Below are positions 20,324-31,414 of a stretch of DNA of 64,000 bases, in pieces. The notes beneath the pieces were generated by a model, which searched no databases, was not told the origin of the DNA, and worked only from the letters and a program-made list of their open reading frames with translations. The DNA is from Codonopsis lanceolata (taxonomy: Eukaryota > Streptophyta > Magnoliopsida > Asterales > Campanulaceae), in NCBI GenBank assembly GCA_013146195.2, contig CM028382.1:8874767-8938766 (forward strand). The letters run 5' to 3'. The stretch's first letter is position 1. Each line of letters begins with the position of its first letter. The position numbers were made by a program, and so were the translations under genes.

Positions 20324-22786
20324 TCAGCTCGCTGACAGTAACTTCTGCAGTGGGGGGGCGGTCAAGTGTCGACCACTACGGGAGTCTAGCTCGGCCAAAG
20401 AGGTGAGCTCATCTACAGAATATGGGACTAAGGCATGTCCCGGGCGAGCTTCAGAACAGAAGGGCGTATTGGTACCCCATGTTGCAAGCTGTTCGGGCCT
20501 AATTTTGAGCCCGCTACAAGCCAGTTGTCGCAAAATGTGGTTGACCCCCTGCAGGAAAAAAGGATAGGCTTCTTCCTCAACGGCAGCGGCAAAGTCCTCG
20601 GAGTTCTTGTATTCGGTGATGATATTTTCTTTTTGGACACGGGCTTGGACTAACTCAGTTTTCAATTTGTTCTCCCTGGCAGCGGCGTCCTTCTTGACTT
20701 TCTCTAGCTCATTGGTCGTTTCTCGCAGATCTTTCCTCACCTGTGTAATGTTGTTAAGAGTAGACTCTTCAGATTTCTTTGAAAAAGTGAGGTGGGCGTC
20801 AAGGATCCTTTTCTCTTCTTCCAGTTTGGAGATCTCGGTGACTTTGGAAGTCAGGTTCTCTTCGTTTTCTTTTAACTCGACCCTTAGCGAGTTGACTTGT
20901 TCCTCCAAGGCACTTTTTACAGTGGCGGTGGGAAGTTTGACATTGTCGATCAGGCGGTCAAAAAGAAGTTCGGATTTGCTGGCCATCTGGAAATTGAAAA
21001 CAGGCCAAGTTAAAGGTAAAAGAGAAAAAGCTTAGTTTGTTTTGAGAAGGGTAAAGTCAGTTACCTCGGTCATGCACATCCCGATTTCCCCGATCAAGAC
21101 GGCACTTGGGAGTTCGGTGCTTCTTCGCCTAATTCCAGTGTGCCTAAGTCTCTTCACCATACCACCCGACCGATGCTAGTAGCATGACCGCCTCTTTTGT
21201 TGGTATTTATGTTTGCTAGATCGGGGCGGCTCTATCTCAGCGATGATTTTGGTCGCGAGCTCGCGACTTTCTGGCATCTCGAAGTTCTCCCTCTGTCAAA
21301 TGGGAGCTCGAGAACTAGAGGCTTCAGCAGGGTCGCTTTGATCAGTTTTCGATCGAGTTCTTCTCTCAGGAGGGGAAGTTGGAAGAGGCCTTTTTGTTTG
21401 TTGTTGTTGCGGTTGTTGTTGTTGTTGTTGTTGTTGAGGTTGAGGCAGTACAGGAGATTGGTTGATAAGGGCTGCTGGTGTATGGGAGCGATTCTTTGCT
21501 AGCTTGGTAGCTTCGGTTATTTCCTCGCCCGGTGTTGGCTGGGTGGGGAGTCGGTGGTGGTTGCCACGCCATCTGTGTATTCTGCTTTCATGAGATCCCC
21601 CCATGGCTTGTAAGCGGTTAGAGTCTTCCATTTGCCTCATATATGTGAAATAAGTAACTTCATTAGAAGATAAAGCAGGGATTAATGATATTAAAATAAG
21701 GGAGAAAATTATGCAAACCCGATAGGGAGAAAGCGGGGGTGCAGTTTCTTCCAAGTTGAAGGCATCTTGGACATTCACTTGGAAAATTTTCCCCGTGACA
21801 GTTTCCCCAAAAAGGATGGGGTATTTCTGGATCGAGAGTGGTTTGCGGCTCACAACCTTGTACGGGCCAGTCCAAAATGGCAGCTCGGCGTAACATATGG
21901 AGGTCGGAAGTCAAGGTAGTCCAATCCAGGACCCAGTCTTGCCCTTGTTTTCCATCTTTCACCAGAAGCTCCACGAGAGCTTTGGCGGTAATGGTTCTCT
22001 GTTCGGAAGGCTTGTTTATCATACTTAGCAATGGCTAAGTTGTTGAGATAAGGGAGCAAAAGGCCGACCCTACGAGATTCTACTAGTAAAGGTTTAGAAT
22101 CCCGGGCATCCACCTTGTTTGGGTTTTTAGAAAGAAGCTTGAAGTAATTTGGGTTTGGCGACCGAGAGATGCGCCGGGTTTTCTTATCAATAGAAAAAAG
22201 AAAGAATTTTACGAAGAGCTCCATACTTGGCTCAAAGCGAGGAGTCTGAGGGCTCGATATAGGAGATTAAAAACCTAGCGTGGTTGAAGTTAAGTTACAA
22301 GGAAGGGCATTGTTTACTATGAGGAATTCGGCAAAGAAAGGATCTAAAGGTAAGCGGAGACCGACCAGAAGAAATCAAAATAGAAGACCATTCGGTCTCC
22401 ACGAAAGTGTGTCCGGGTTTCATCAATGTCGGTCGAAGGCCCCAACTTCGGTAATTCTTTGGGTTCGTACCTAAGGAATAGAACTAGGTTGATACCTCTT
22501 CCTCATTGTTTAAGTCATCGCAGGAAATAAAAGGAGTGCTGGTCGAGGCAATTTGCTTTCCTTGATCCTGATTGGTTGGTCTGTTGGAATTTTGGGGATC
22601 CTCGGTAACCTACTCGATATTATGTGGGAGTGTTCGGGAATGCCTCCGTCGAATGAGTGGGGCTTCTTCCCGCTCAGTTGCTTCTGAGCTAGAAGAAGTG
22701 GCAGAAGCTTCTTCGTTTTCTTGAGGAGCTCCATGGTCGTATGCTCGACCTTCGATCTCGGAGGGTGTTCTACTGTCTGAAGACAT
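20324..22786 (-). pseudogene. Antisense ORF of the Gypsy element (coiled-coil protein), broken
   Basis: Reading on the minus strand, a start at 22786 gives MSSDSRTPSEIEGRAYDHGA, with a Ser/Glu-rich region that stops near 22612. The middle (22500-21850) is scattered over frames with many stops. A better-preserved section at 21853-21296 includes a poly-Gln tract (near 21415-21435) and a basic tail. The C-terminal piece, 20986-20324, is an open 220-codon frame: about 95 residues of coiled coil rich in Lys, Glu and Leu, followed by a globular-looking AAAVEEEAYPFFLQGVNHIL segment. This plan (Ser/Glu-rich N-terminus, variable middle, coiled coil, short conserved tail) matches the antisense proteins of Tat-lineage elements, related to the 'putative gypsy type transposon' domain. 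Their function is unknown. Stops and frame changes make this copy inactive, unless some breaks are introns. Confidence 0.55.
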
Positions 22787-23568
22787 ATATCCTACGATGT
22801 CGAGGAATGCGGGTTAAACCTGCAGGGCGAAAAAAGAAAATAATTGAAAACCGTGGCAAGCTAGGGTTTATCCATAAACCTTGATGAGCAGGGGCAGTTA
22901 GCGCTCTCGATTTACGGTTAGAGGTGGATTTGGTGACGAAGGGTGTATATGTATGGAAGTATCAAGGGTATGAAATCCGAAAAAGTTTTTGCTAAAAGAA
23001 AGGGGGCATTAAGACTTCGAATTTCACGATTAAACTAGATGATCAGACACAGATGAAGACAGCAAAAAAAAAAAAAAAAAGACAGCAAAAATGAAGGAGT
23101 AATACCTGTGTTAGAGTTTTCGAAGTTTCTGAACTTGATGAAGATTTGATCTGGGCACAAGAGCTTGTCGTGGTTGCAAATGAGAGGATTGATCTTCGCT
23201 TGAAGCGCTGTGAGTATTTGAGAGTGGTAAAGTTTGGAATGGAAGGGATTTCCCACCTTTTAAAGGAAACCGCCTGTTGATAAACTTTCATCATTAGGGT
23301 TCGGTGGCCAGAAGGCGGAAGTGGCGTAGCATTTATCTGATGTGGAAAAAGCACTGTCTTTTCATAGGCCCGGCGGTGGCGGCCGATTTTTTGGGCACAT
23401 TTTCCTAAAAGTGCTTTTTGGTAAACAGTACATTCAGATTTTGGCTCCAAAATTATTTGGAACATGTGTACGAAAGATTTGATTGTTCTAGAAAGTGTTT
23501 TTTGGATTTCTTGAGCTCCTCCTCGTCACGAGCATGAATACTCGGTGAAACAAGGAGTAGGGGGCTAT

Positions 23569-24155
23569 TGAACTGCCCGGCCCAATAGGCCCAGACCGAG
23601 GATCACGTGCCAGGCAAACCAATGACATCCGAGCAAGCGAGCAAAATGTTGAGCTGCGTTAAGATGCCCGCGAGTTGGGGCTTAACCGGCCGAGCGAAAG
23701 CCGAGCATGACTTGTTATGCTCGTATATGAGAGAATAGACATCAGTTGAGGACAGTTATGTCCGAGCAAGAATTCTCATTAAGTTGAGGACGGTTATGTC
23801 CGGGGAATTCTCCATTGAAGACGTTTTCATTAATGGGTTAGTTACTGTGCCCGCCATTGAAGGCCATGATTGTTCATGGGCAGTTAATAGCCATCATGGG
23901 CAGTTATTAACAGTTGTTGGCAGTTACGCCTTTTGGCAGATATAAAAACTTGGGAAAATGTAGGAGAAAGGTATGCGCAATCTAATTCTCTAACTGAAAC
24001 TCTGCTAAATTGTTTATTGGTTGAATCTTGTATTGATTCTCACAGGAGGCCTGCGAGGAGTGCCCCCGGTTCCGTTTATTCTTTCCCTTCGCAGAGTTGG
24101 GCTTTGAGGATATAATGACACGTTGAAAGCCAGGTGTTCGGATTGGGCTTCTACA
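23569..24155 (+). repeat. 3' LTR of the Gypsy element
   Basis: The segment begins TGAACTGCCCGGCCC just after a purine-rich tract (GGAGTAGGGGGC, 23554-23565) and ends CTACA at 24155. TATAAAAA at 23941-23948 is the likely promoter. GC content is higher than in the surroundings. The opposite LTR is not in the assembled sequence, so both borders rest on the TG...CA rule and on the return of arm homology. Confidence 0.55.
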
Positions 24156-24169
24156 GTGCATTCAGAATT

Positions 24170-25056
24170 CTTTGGACGCATCAACGTGAATTAAAATACC
24201 TATTTTTCCATTCGAAAAAATTATGAGAGTAAACCGGCTAAAAATCTCTCAAAATGTACCGGAATTTCTCCCAAACTTTGAATTGGATCAAACAAGCCCC
24301 AAATCCAAATTGTTTGTTAGTTAAAAGTTCACCCACTTTAAGCCAAGCTAATTTTTCAGAAAAAGAAGACAGAAAAAGGCTAAATTTAAGAAAAAAATAA
24401 CGGGCCAACCCTTTTTTTAAAATTTCTAATCGCTACAGTCTCATGTTTTTTTAACTGAAAAAAATTACTATTCGACTGAAATAGACTATGTTACCCTTAA
24501 TGAGCATGAGACACATGTAACAGATCAGTGGCGGACACATGCCTATAGGTCTGGGGGCAGTTGCCCCCACTTGAGGGTAATTTTGTCAAAGGTTTATTTT
24601 TTAAAAAAAATTGTAATATTATATAATTTTCCCCCACCTGGATAAAATTTATACTATTTGCCCCTAGCTATAAAAGTTTTTTTTACTTACCATTGACATT
24701 GTCTGAAAATTGAATTTGTGCACCCGGTTGGAAAATTTTTTGCGTCTGCCACAGTAACAGATTACAAACCTTGACTAGCGGTACATAGGTTTAAATATCG
24801 CGGTGCATAGATTTATATATCGCGGTGCAAAACTCATTCTTCAATTTTAATTTGTACCACTTCATATAAATATGTGTACCGCTTTATAAACTTATTCATT
24901 TATATATCGCGGTGCAAAAGCTCGCGATGCAAAGCTTATTCTTTAAATTCATTTGTACCACGATATATAAATATACGAACCGCGATACAAAATACTTATT
25001 TAATTCAATTTATGTTTTTAAACTTAAATAATGTAAAAACTAATGAATGTTAATAT
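24170..25056 (-). repeat. Inverted-duplication arm A', part 1
   Basis: Reverse complement of 13311-14210. Shared landmarks include the GGACTAGCGG-to-CGCGGT cluster at 24775-25000 (against 13370-13590) and the 'ccacctggataaaattta' unit near 24645. No gene. Confidence 0.75.
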
Positions 25057-26183
25057 TGTAAGGGTAAAATAGGCATGACCTATTTTATCTTGTTTTCACC
25101 TTTCTTGGTCAAAGAAGAATTTTAATTTAGTCTTGTATATTTTAGGTGTTAGATTTTGTTTAGATTATTTTTGGTAGATTGATTTGTTTTTTATAGGAAA
25201 ATCTTTCAAAAGATTTTGGGTATATTAGTTAGGTAACTAAATCTTTGCAAATAATTTAGTTATTTCATGTATCATAGTTTTGTTAGGAAAGATATCTTGT
25301 GATATATTTTTGGTAACTAAATCTTTACAAAATAATTTAGTTATTAGAGGTATCATAATAGGAAACATAATCTTTTGTAATATTGTGCTAATCTCTTACC
25401 CAGTTGGAGAAGGTTTCCTTGTGCCGTGTTCTTGCAGGTTTGTGCTATATATATGCAGGCGTGATTTTCTGGTTGGAGACTACATGCTGAGAGCTTACAA
25501 AAGAATTTATTCAGTCGGGCAGTGAGCTGATAAGAGAGAAGAAAACAAAAGCTGTATGCAGCTAGCGTGAAAGAGAACTGATATACGCTGAGAGAATCAG
25601 ACCATATTCAAAAAGCAGAAGGTGTAAGAGAGTTTTAATCTAGAAGTCTCGTGTGTCGATCTTGTGAGAGGAAATCAACATCTCATACACGAAGACCATT
25701 ATTCAGCCTTATACCTGCTGGTGCTGCTGGTGCTGTTTAAAATCTTCAGGAACACAGCCTTGTGTTTCCTGAAGTTGTGTTTTCGAAGCTTCCAGTTTGT
25801 GTGTTTGTTTTCGGAAGCTGTTTTTGTTTTTGAGTCTTTCTTCCCACGTTTGTTCTGGTAGTTTATGTGGGTTTTGTGATTCTCCAAGATTCTATATCTT
25901 GTGAGAATTTTGTGTTAATTGTTAAGATTCAAAAACAGTGTTGATTTTAATATAGTTTGTTGCCTTGAGGCTTGATCTACAAGTTTGATACTTGTAGATT
26001 GTTTTTATGTGATTTTCTGTCTTCCTAAGTCTGGTTGATTTTAAATCTGAAAACAAAACTTCCGCTGCTATTTTCTGTGATACACTTTCAGTTCACAGTG
26101 TTACAGCCATTGTTGCAACATTCACTGCAACATTGACTGTAACATCGTTCCATATTGAGTTTCCGTGGCATCGCGTTCTTTCA
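25057..26183 (+). repeat. 5' LTR of the Copia element
   Basis: 1127 bp, TG...CA. A TATA-like run (GCTATATATATGC) is at 25441-25453. The first 460 bp and the last 330 bp read as essentially identical to the 3' LTR; differences are concentrated at about 25517-25595 and 25708-25830. Confidence 0.92.
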
Positions 26184-26240
26184 ATTGGTATCAGAGCCTA
26201 CTCTTGATATCACTAAGAGTCGATTCTGTTTAAAGACGTG

Positions 26241-27480
26241 ATGGATTCTCAGTATGAGAACGTGGTTCGTCTCTCTCACAAATGCTAATTATTCTATATG
26301 GAAAGTCAAGATGCGCATCTTCATCAAATCCATTGATGAAAGAGCGTGGCTTGCTGTTTTAAATGGTTGGAGTCCTCCCAAAACTGTAGATTCTGATGGT
26401 GATGTCAAGATCACCAAAGAATCTGAGTGGACCAATGATGATAGGAACACTGCTTCTTTTAACTCAAAAGCCTTGTCTGCTATTTATAAAGCCTTAGATG
26501 CTAACACCTTTAGGGTAATAGCAAATTATGAATCTGCCAAAGATGTGTGGGAGGCCCTTCAGACTTTATGTGAAGGACCTGCCAATGTTCGTTCTTCTAA
26601 ACTAAGAATGCCCGGCACTCGGTTTGACTTGAATCTTTGTTTGTGATTCGATTACGAAAATCTGATGTTTGACCAATGTGTCACCGATGTTGCAACATCG
26701 AGCAACATTGGGAGAGAGAAAGCGAAAACGATTTCTTCTGTTTTAATTCCACAATTGCGAGAGGATGATGGTGACACAGATTCGGACTTGCTGGAAGGGG
26801 TACAAGGAGGCACATGCAAAGATTGGGAGAAAGAGCTCACCAAGTTACACTACTTGGTAAGGCAAATGAACTATTAAAAAAGGCAAATGCTTGATCAAAA
26901 GAATGCATAGTGAGTGGAAAGTGTCCTAAGTAGAAAGGATGTGGAGATTGAGAAGTTAAAGGAGCTTACTCAAGCAAAAGAGACCATGACCAAGTGGAAT
27001 TCTAGCAAACAAAAGGTTGATGATCTGGTCTGGTAATACTTCTAGATCGGTATTGGTTTTGTCCCTAAGGTATTTGTGAAAGAGGAGAAGGAACATACGG
27101 AACCAAAAAGACCAATGAAAGTTTTCTGGCTGTTTTACGTGAAAAACCGAGTAAGAAAGAAAAATTATGTTTGTCACTTACGCCATAAGCTTTGGTCACA
27201 TACAACCTTTTGTTTTTTACGAAAAAGGCCATGTATGAGAATGAAATGAGGCAAGATTTCTTTGAAAAAGCTCATTGGCGAGCAGAGTATGGCGACCAAT
27301 CGCGCCCGACCAATGTTGCAACATTGGCGGACACATTGGAAGCCTCATTCAAAGACAAATCGAAATTTTTCAAAAATCTCCAACCCAAAGTTTTTAAAGC
27401 AGATGTGGGTTCCTAAGGGTAGTAATGACAAAGGCAAGTCCAAATATTGTGAACCTTTTGATATATGTCAGTTCTAAGCC
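26241..27480 (+). pseudogene. Copia gag remnant
   Basis: After an ATG at 26241 (MDSQYENVVR) there is a frame change. The best preserved frame then reads NYSIWKVKMRIFIKSIDE (from about 26284), the N-terminal signature of Copia gag proteins (DUF4219/UBN2 type), through VWEALQTLCEG. Further pieces in shifting frames include a coiled-coil-like section (26820-27030), QAKETMTKWNSSKQKVDD and finally KQMWVPKG (near 27400), which normally lies shortly before the protease/integrase part. Gag forms the virus-like particle. Several stops and shifts rule out a functional protein. Confidence 0.75.
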
Positions 27481-27965
27481 GTCCTATGATGAACCTCCTC
27501 CAAAATCTTCGAACCAAAGCAATCGAAACAGTAAATGCGCATGATCGAACTTGCATATTCGAAAGTTCACCAATGTGATTCACAATGTTTCACCCAATGT
27601 TTCACTCAATGTTGCAACAATGGGAGCAACATTGACGACAACTTGGCGTATTCGTAAACAGTCCTGAACTTTCAGAATCAGTGTCATGTACATTCAGAAA
27701 ATCAGTCAAATTTGAATGGTTGCAGCCATGATATTCCTAGTCGTATTCAGAAAAACCATCCAATCTCTCAAGTGATAGGTGATATTCATGATGGGATATA
27801 CACAAGGAGAAGAAGTAAGGTTGAATCTCAAAAATTTGCATGCTTATCAAAATATTTTTTGAGAGAAGCCTTAAATCTTTATGGATGCTTCAAATGATCA
27901 AAGATTATGTGTTCACATTGATGTGTTAACCTTGTTTTTGATAACACCTATGCATTTTGCTTAGC

Positions 27966-28125
27966 ACAAAAATCAGTTCATTATTCTCGAACTAATCACA
28001 TTAATTAAGACACCATTTTTTTAGAGACTTGGTTGATTATGTAAATTGTTTGCATTGAACATGTTGGGACCGAAAATCATCTTCTTGATATATTTGCCAA
28101 GTGTCTTGTTTTGAGAGATTTTTCA
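27966..28125 (+). pseudogene. Copia RNase H C-terminal remnant
   Basis: The frame reads KSVHYSRTNHIN, a stop, DTIFLE, and after a shift CIEHVGTENHLLDIFAKCL. This corresponds to the conserved end of Copia pol (HSRTKHID...H..R......I...V.TE.QLADIFTK.L). The gap between gag and this point shows that a deletion of about 3 kb, by comparison with full-length Copia elements, removed the catalytic domains. Confidence 0.7.
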
Positions 28126-28129
28126 ATCT

Positions 28130-29383
28130 TTGGAAATCTCTTGTGTTTTGTGTGCCATATGATTTTACACTTAGTTAATTATTTAAAAAAAAAAAAATTA
28201 GGCATGATTGCATTTTGTCTTTAGAGGGCACTCTAGATCAATTGACTCACATGTATGTGTCTCTTGTGGTTGCTTGGGAATTTCATTCAAAATATGTTGT
28301 GATTTTTTGTTATGATTCTCTCTCTCTCCCAGTTCTTGAGTATGTTTAAAGTCCACAAAGGAAAGAGCTACCTTTTGAAATTTTTGGGATGCTGCAATTT
28401 GTCAAGGTACTATGGAACTTAGGTTCTCATGGGTTGATCTTGAGTAAATTGACTCCCTTTAATTGAAAAAGTGTGAAAGCTACCTAAAGGAAAAGAGCTA
28501 CCTATGAACAAGGTTGTGGCACCTTTCTTTTGGGACTATGAATCCTCGGATTTCATGGGTTGATCAAATGCAAAAATGCTTCCCTTGGTAAATAGTGTGA
28601 AAGGTTCCAAGTGGCATGTTTTTATAGCTTGAAATAAAGTAAAGCTATATTCCTAGGGAAATAAAGTACCTATGGATGTTTGTTGAGAAAATTTTATGAT
28701 CTTGGGAGAGAAGTTTGATTGAAAAAAAAAAAAGCAAAATTGAAAATAAAATCACAATTTTGGCGAATGCATCTCCCAATGCAGCCAACATTAGGAACTA
28801 CATCTTTTGATCTGGTCTTTATCACTTGTGTGTGATTGCATTTTTTATTTTTCTTTTGCCTAGCTTTTAGTCATCATGTTTTTAGGCATAAAATTTTAGG
28901 ACATGCATTGTTGGCAATGATATCAGCTTGGTGAAATTTTGTCCTAATATAAACTGTGCAAATCAATTTCAAAAAATCTCCATGTTGAAAAATATTTAGT
29001 GGTTGTCTAATTTTTGTGTGAAACTAAGAGGTTTTGAATTTGGATATGATGTGCTCAGTTTTTGCTAAGTGGTGTGATCAAATCTTGGTGAACACTTTAT
29101 TGTGTTTTTCAAAATCTTGGATTTTTGAGAGTTCCTAAAAGTTTGTGTATCCCTCTTCCTTTTCCGGTCAAATAGGGGGAGAGTGATCAAGTGTTTCTTG
29201 TGATGGTGATGATGATTTCTGATTTGTTTCTTGTGATGGTGATGATGATTTCTGATTTGTGCTCCTTGCACAAATTCAGGGGGAGATGAGATTTTCTAAC
29301 CAATGCAGGTTAGGTGATTTGATTGGTGTTGAATAAACACTTGTATTTTGATTTGACCAGAAAGGTTCAACAAAGGGGGAGAT
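28130..29383 (+). mobile_element. Copia 3' non-coding interior with short repeats and polypurine tract
   Basis: No coding frame. It includes loosely repeated sentences around 'aaagagctacct' and 'tcatgggttgatc' (28350-28680) and an exact tandem repeat of about 34 bp (GTTTCTTGTGATGGTGATGA and onward) at 29188-29256. It ends in the polypurine tract 29371-29383 next to the 3' LTR. Confidence 0.7.
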
Positions 29384-30496
29384 TGTAAGGGTAAAATAGG
29401 CATGACCTATTTTATCTTGTTTTCACCTTTCTTGGTCAAAGAAGAATTTTAATTTAGTCTTGTATATTTTAGGTGTTAGATTTTGTTTAGATTATTTTTG
29501 GTAGATTGATTTGTTTTTTATAGGAAAATCTTTCAAAAGATTTTGGGTATATTAGTTAGGTAACTAAATCTTTGCAAATAATTTAGTTATTTCATGTATC
29601 ATAGTTTTGTTAGGAAAGATATCTTGTGATATATTTTTGGTAACTAAATCTTTACAAAATAATTTAGTTATTAGAGGTATCATAATAGGAAACATAATCT
29701 TTTGTAATATTGTGCTAATCTCTTACCCAGTTGGAGAAGGTTTCCTTGTGCCGTGTTCTTGCAGGTTTGTGCTATATATATGCAGGCGTGATTTTCTGGT
29801 TGGAGACTACATGCTGAGAGCTTACAAAAGAATTTATTCGATCGGGCGGAGTGGTGATAAGAGAAGAAAAAAAACGTATGCAGTAACGTGAAAAGAAATG
29901 ATATCTGTGAGAGAATCAGACCATATTCAAAAAGCAGAAGGTGTAAGAGAGTTTTAATCTAGAAGTCTCGTGTGTCGATCTTGTGAGAGGAAATCAACAT
30001 CTCATACACGAAGACCATTATTCAGCCTTATACTGTTTAGTGCTGAAAGCAGCTTTGTTTAAAATCTTCGGGAACACACCTTGTGTTTCCTGAAGTTGTG
30101 TTTTCAAGCTTCCAGTTTGTGTGTTTGTTTTTGAGTTTTGTTTTGAGTCTTTCTTCCCACGCTTGTTCTGGTAGTTTATGTGGGTTTTGTGATTCTCCAA
30201 GATTCTATATCTTGTGAGAATTTTGTGTTAATTGTTAAGATTCAAAAACAGTGTTGATTTTAATATAGTTTGTTGCCTTGAGGCTTGATCTACAAGTTTG
30301 ATACTTGTAGATTGTTTTTATGTGATTTTCTGTCTTCCTAAGTCTGGTTGATTTTAAATCTGAAAACAAAACTTCCGCTGCTATTTTCTGTGATACACTT
30401 TCAGTTCACAGTGTTACAGCCATTGTTGCAACATTCACTGCAACATTGACTGTAACATCGTTCCATATTGAGTTTCCGTGGCATCGCGTTCTTTCA
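29384..30496 (+). repeat. 3' LTR of the Copia element
   Basis: 1113 bp, begins TGTAAGGGTAAAATAGGCAT at offset 4327 from the 5' LTR and ends TTCTTTCA. It is 14 bp shorter than the 5' LTR owing to small indels in two clustered patches. Confidence 0.92.
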
Positions 30497-31414
30497 AATA
30501 TTATACAACAATATACATTGATAAATGAATTCTGCTAAAAAATACATCAAAAGGAAAATTTCTGAATACTAGGTGAATTAAAAGAGTCGTTCAAGACGAG
30601 TTCAGTAAAAAGGCAGCAGGGAGAGATTGAAGTCTAGGAAACATAGATCAAAGTCAATAAATAATTCACCTTGTGTCAATAAAGGGTAACTTTGTCATGA
30701 TGGTATGCCCTAGAGAAATTTCGTTGCGATCGAGTAATAATTCATAGATCAGCTCCATGTTGTTGTTTATCAACAAGTTCCTTCTCAAGCTTTTTTGAAC
30801 TAAGATTTGTATGTATTCGAGAACCATAAAACTTAAGAAGGAACTTGATGATGGATAACGGCTAGGATTGAAAATAAATCATATGGAGGGAGCTATTGTT
30901 GTTATGAATAAAGAAAGAATAAATGAAAGTAGATATTTAAAAACGAAATAAGGAAGAAGAAGAGTTATTTGTCATTAAATTTTGGCTCTTTGATATACGT
31001 GCTGGGTTAATTTACTTTCTTTAATGCTGAATATTGATATTCTACAGTGATATATAAATACGTGAAACACGGTGCAAAAATATGTGGACTACGATATATC
31101 TTTAATGCTTGACGTTGATATTTTACATCGCGATATATAAATATATGAATTGCAGTGAAAAAATATGGGGATCGCGATATATCTTTAATGCTGGTTGTTG
31201 ATATTCTGCATTACGGTATATAATTATGTGAACCACGGTGCATCCCGTCGTTATTTCGTAGCACGTTTTAGGCTTATTAAGGGCATCGTAATCTTTTTGT
31301 CCTTAAAAATGATTTTTTCTAGTTAAAAATAACATGAGACTGTAGCGATTAAAAACTTCAAAAAGTGGACCGTCTCAAATTTTGTCATAAATTTAAACTT
31401 GGTATGAGCGTAGC

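Larger units (their letters stand above)
19257..24155 (+). mobile_element. Ty3/Gypsy element of Tat/Ogre/Retand type, 5' part lost in gap
   Basis: In order: the 3' end of pol (19290-19510), a hairpin minisatellite (19620-19960), a long antisense coding region (22786 down to 20324), a purine-rich tract near 23551-23565 and a 3' LTR (23569-24155). A long antisense frame between pol and the 3' LTR is a known feature of the Tat clade. Homology to arm A resumes just right of the LTR near 24185. A target duplication could not be verified because the left end lies in the gap. Confidence 0.65.
25057..30496 (+). mobile_element. Copia-type LTR retrotransposon, internally deleted, complete ends
   Basis: Two LTRs (25057-26183 and 29384-30496) frame a 3.2-kb interior. 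The element is flanked by a perfect 5-bp duplication AATAT (25052-25056 and 30497-30501), and arm A shows the empty site (13306-13310). A primer-binding site complementary to initiator-Met tRNA (TGGTATCAGAGC, 26186-26197) and a polypurine tract (AAAGGGGGA, 29373-29381) are present. The interior retains gag and the last part of RNase H, but protease, integrase and reverse transcriptase are gone, so it can only move in trans. Confidence 0.92.

Noticed and set aside
25280..25525. An 81-codon frame found again at 29607-29891.
   Set aside because: Both lie in the Copia LTRs at identical offsets; repetition reflects the LTR pair, not a gene family.
29065..29271. A minus-strand frame with two His-rich repeats.
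   Set aside because: It is the reverse of a tandem GATGGTGATGATG repeat in the non-coding 3' part of the Copia element.
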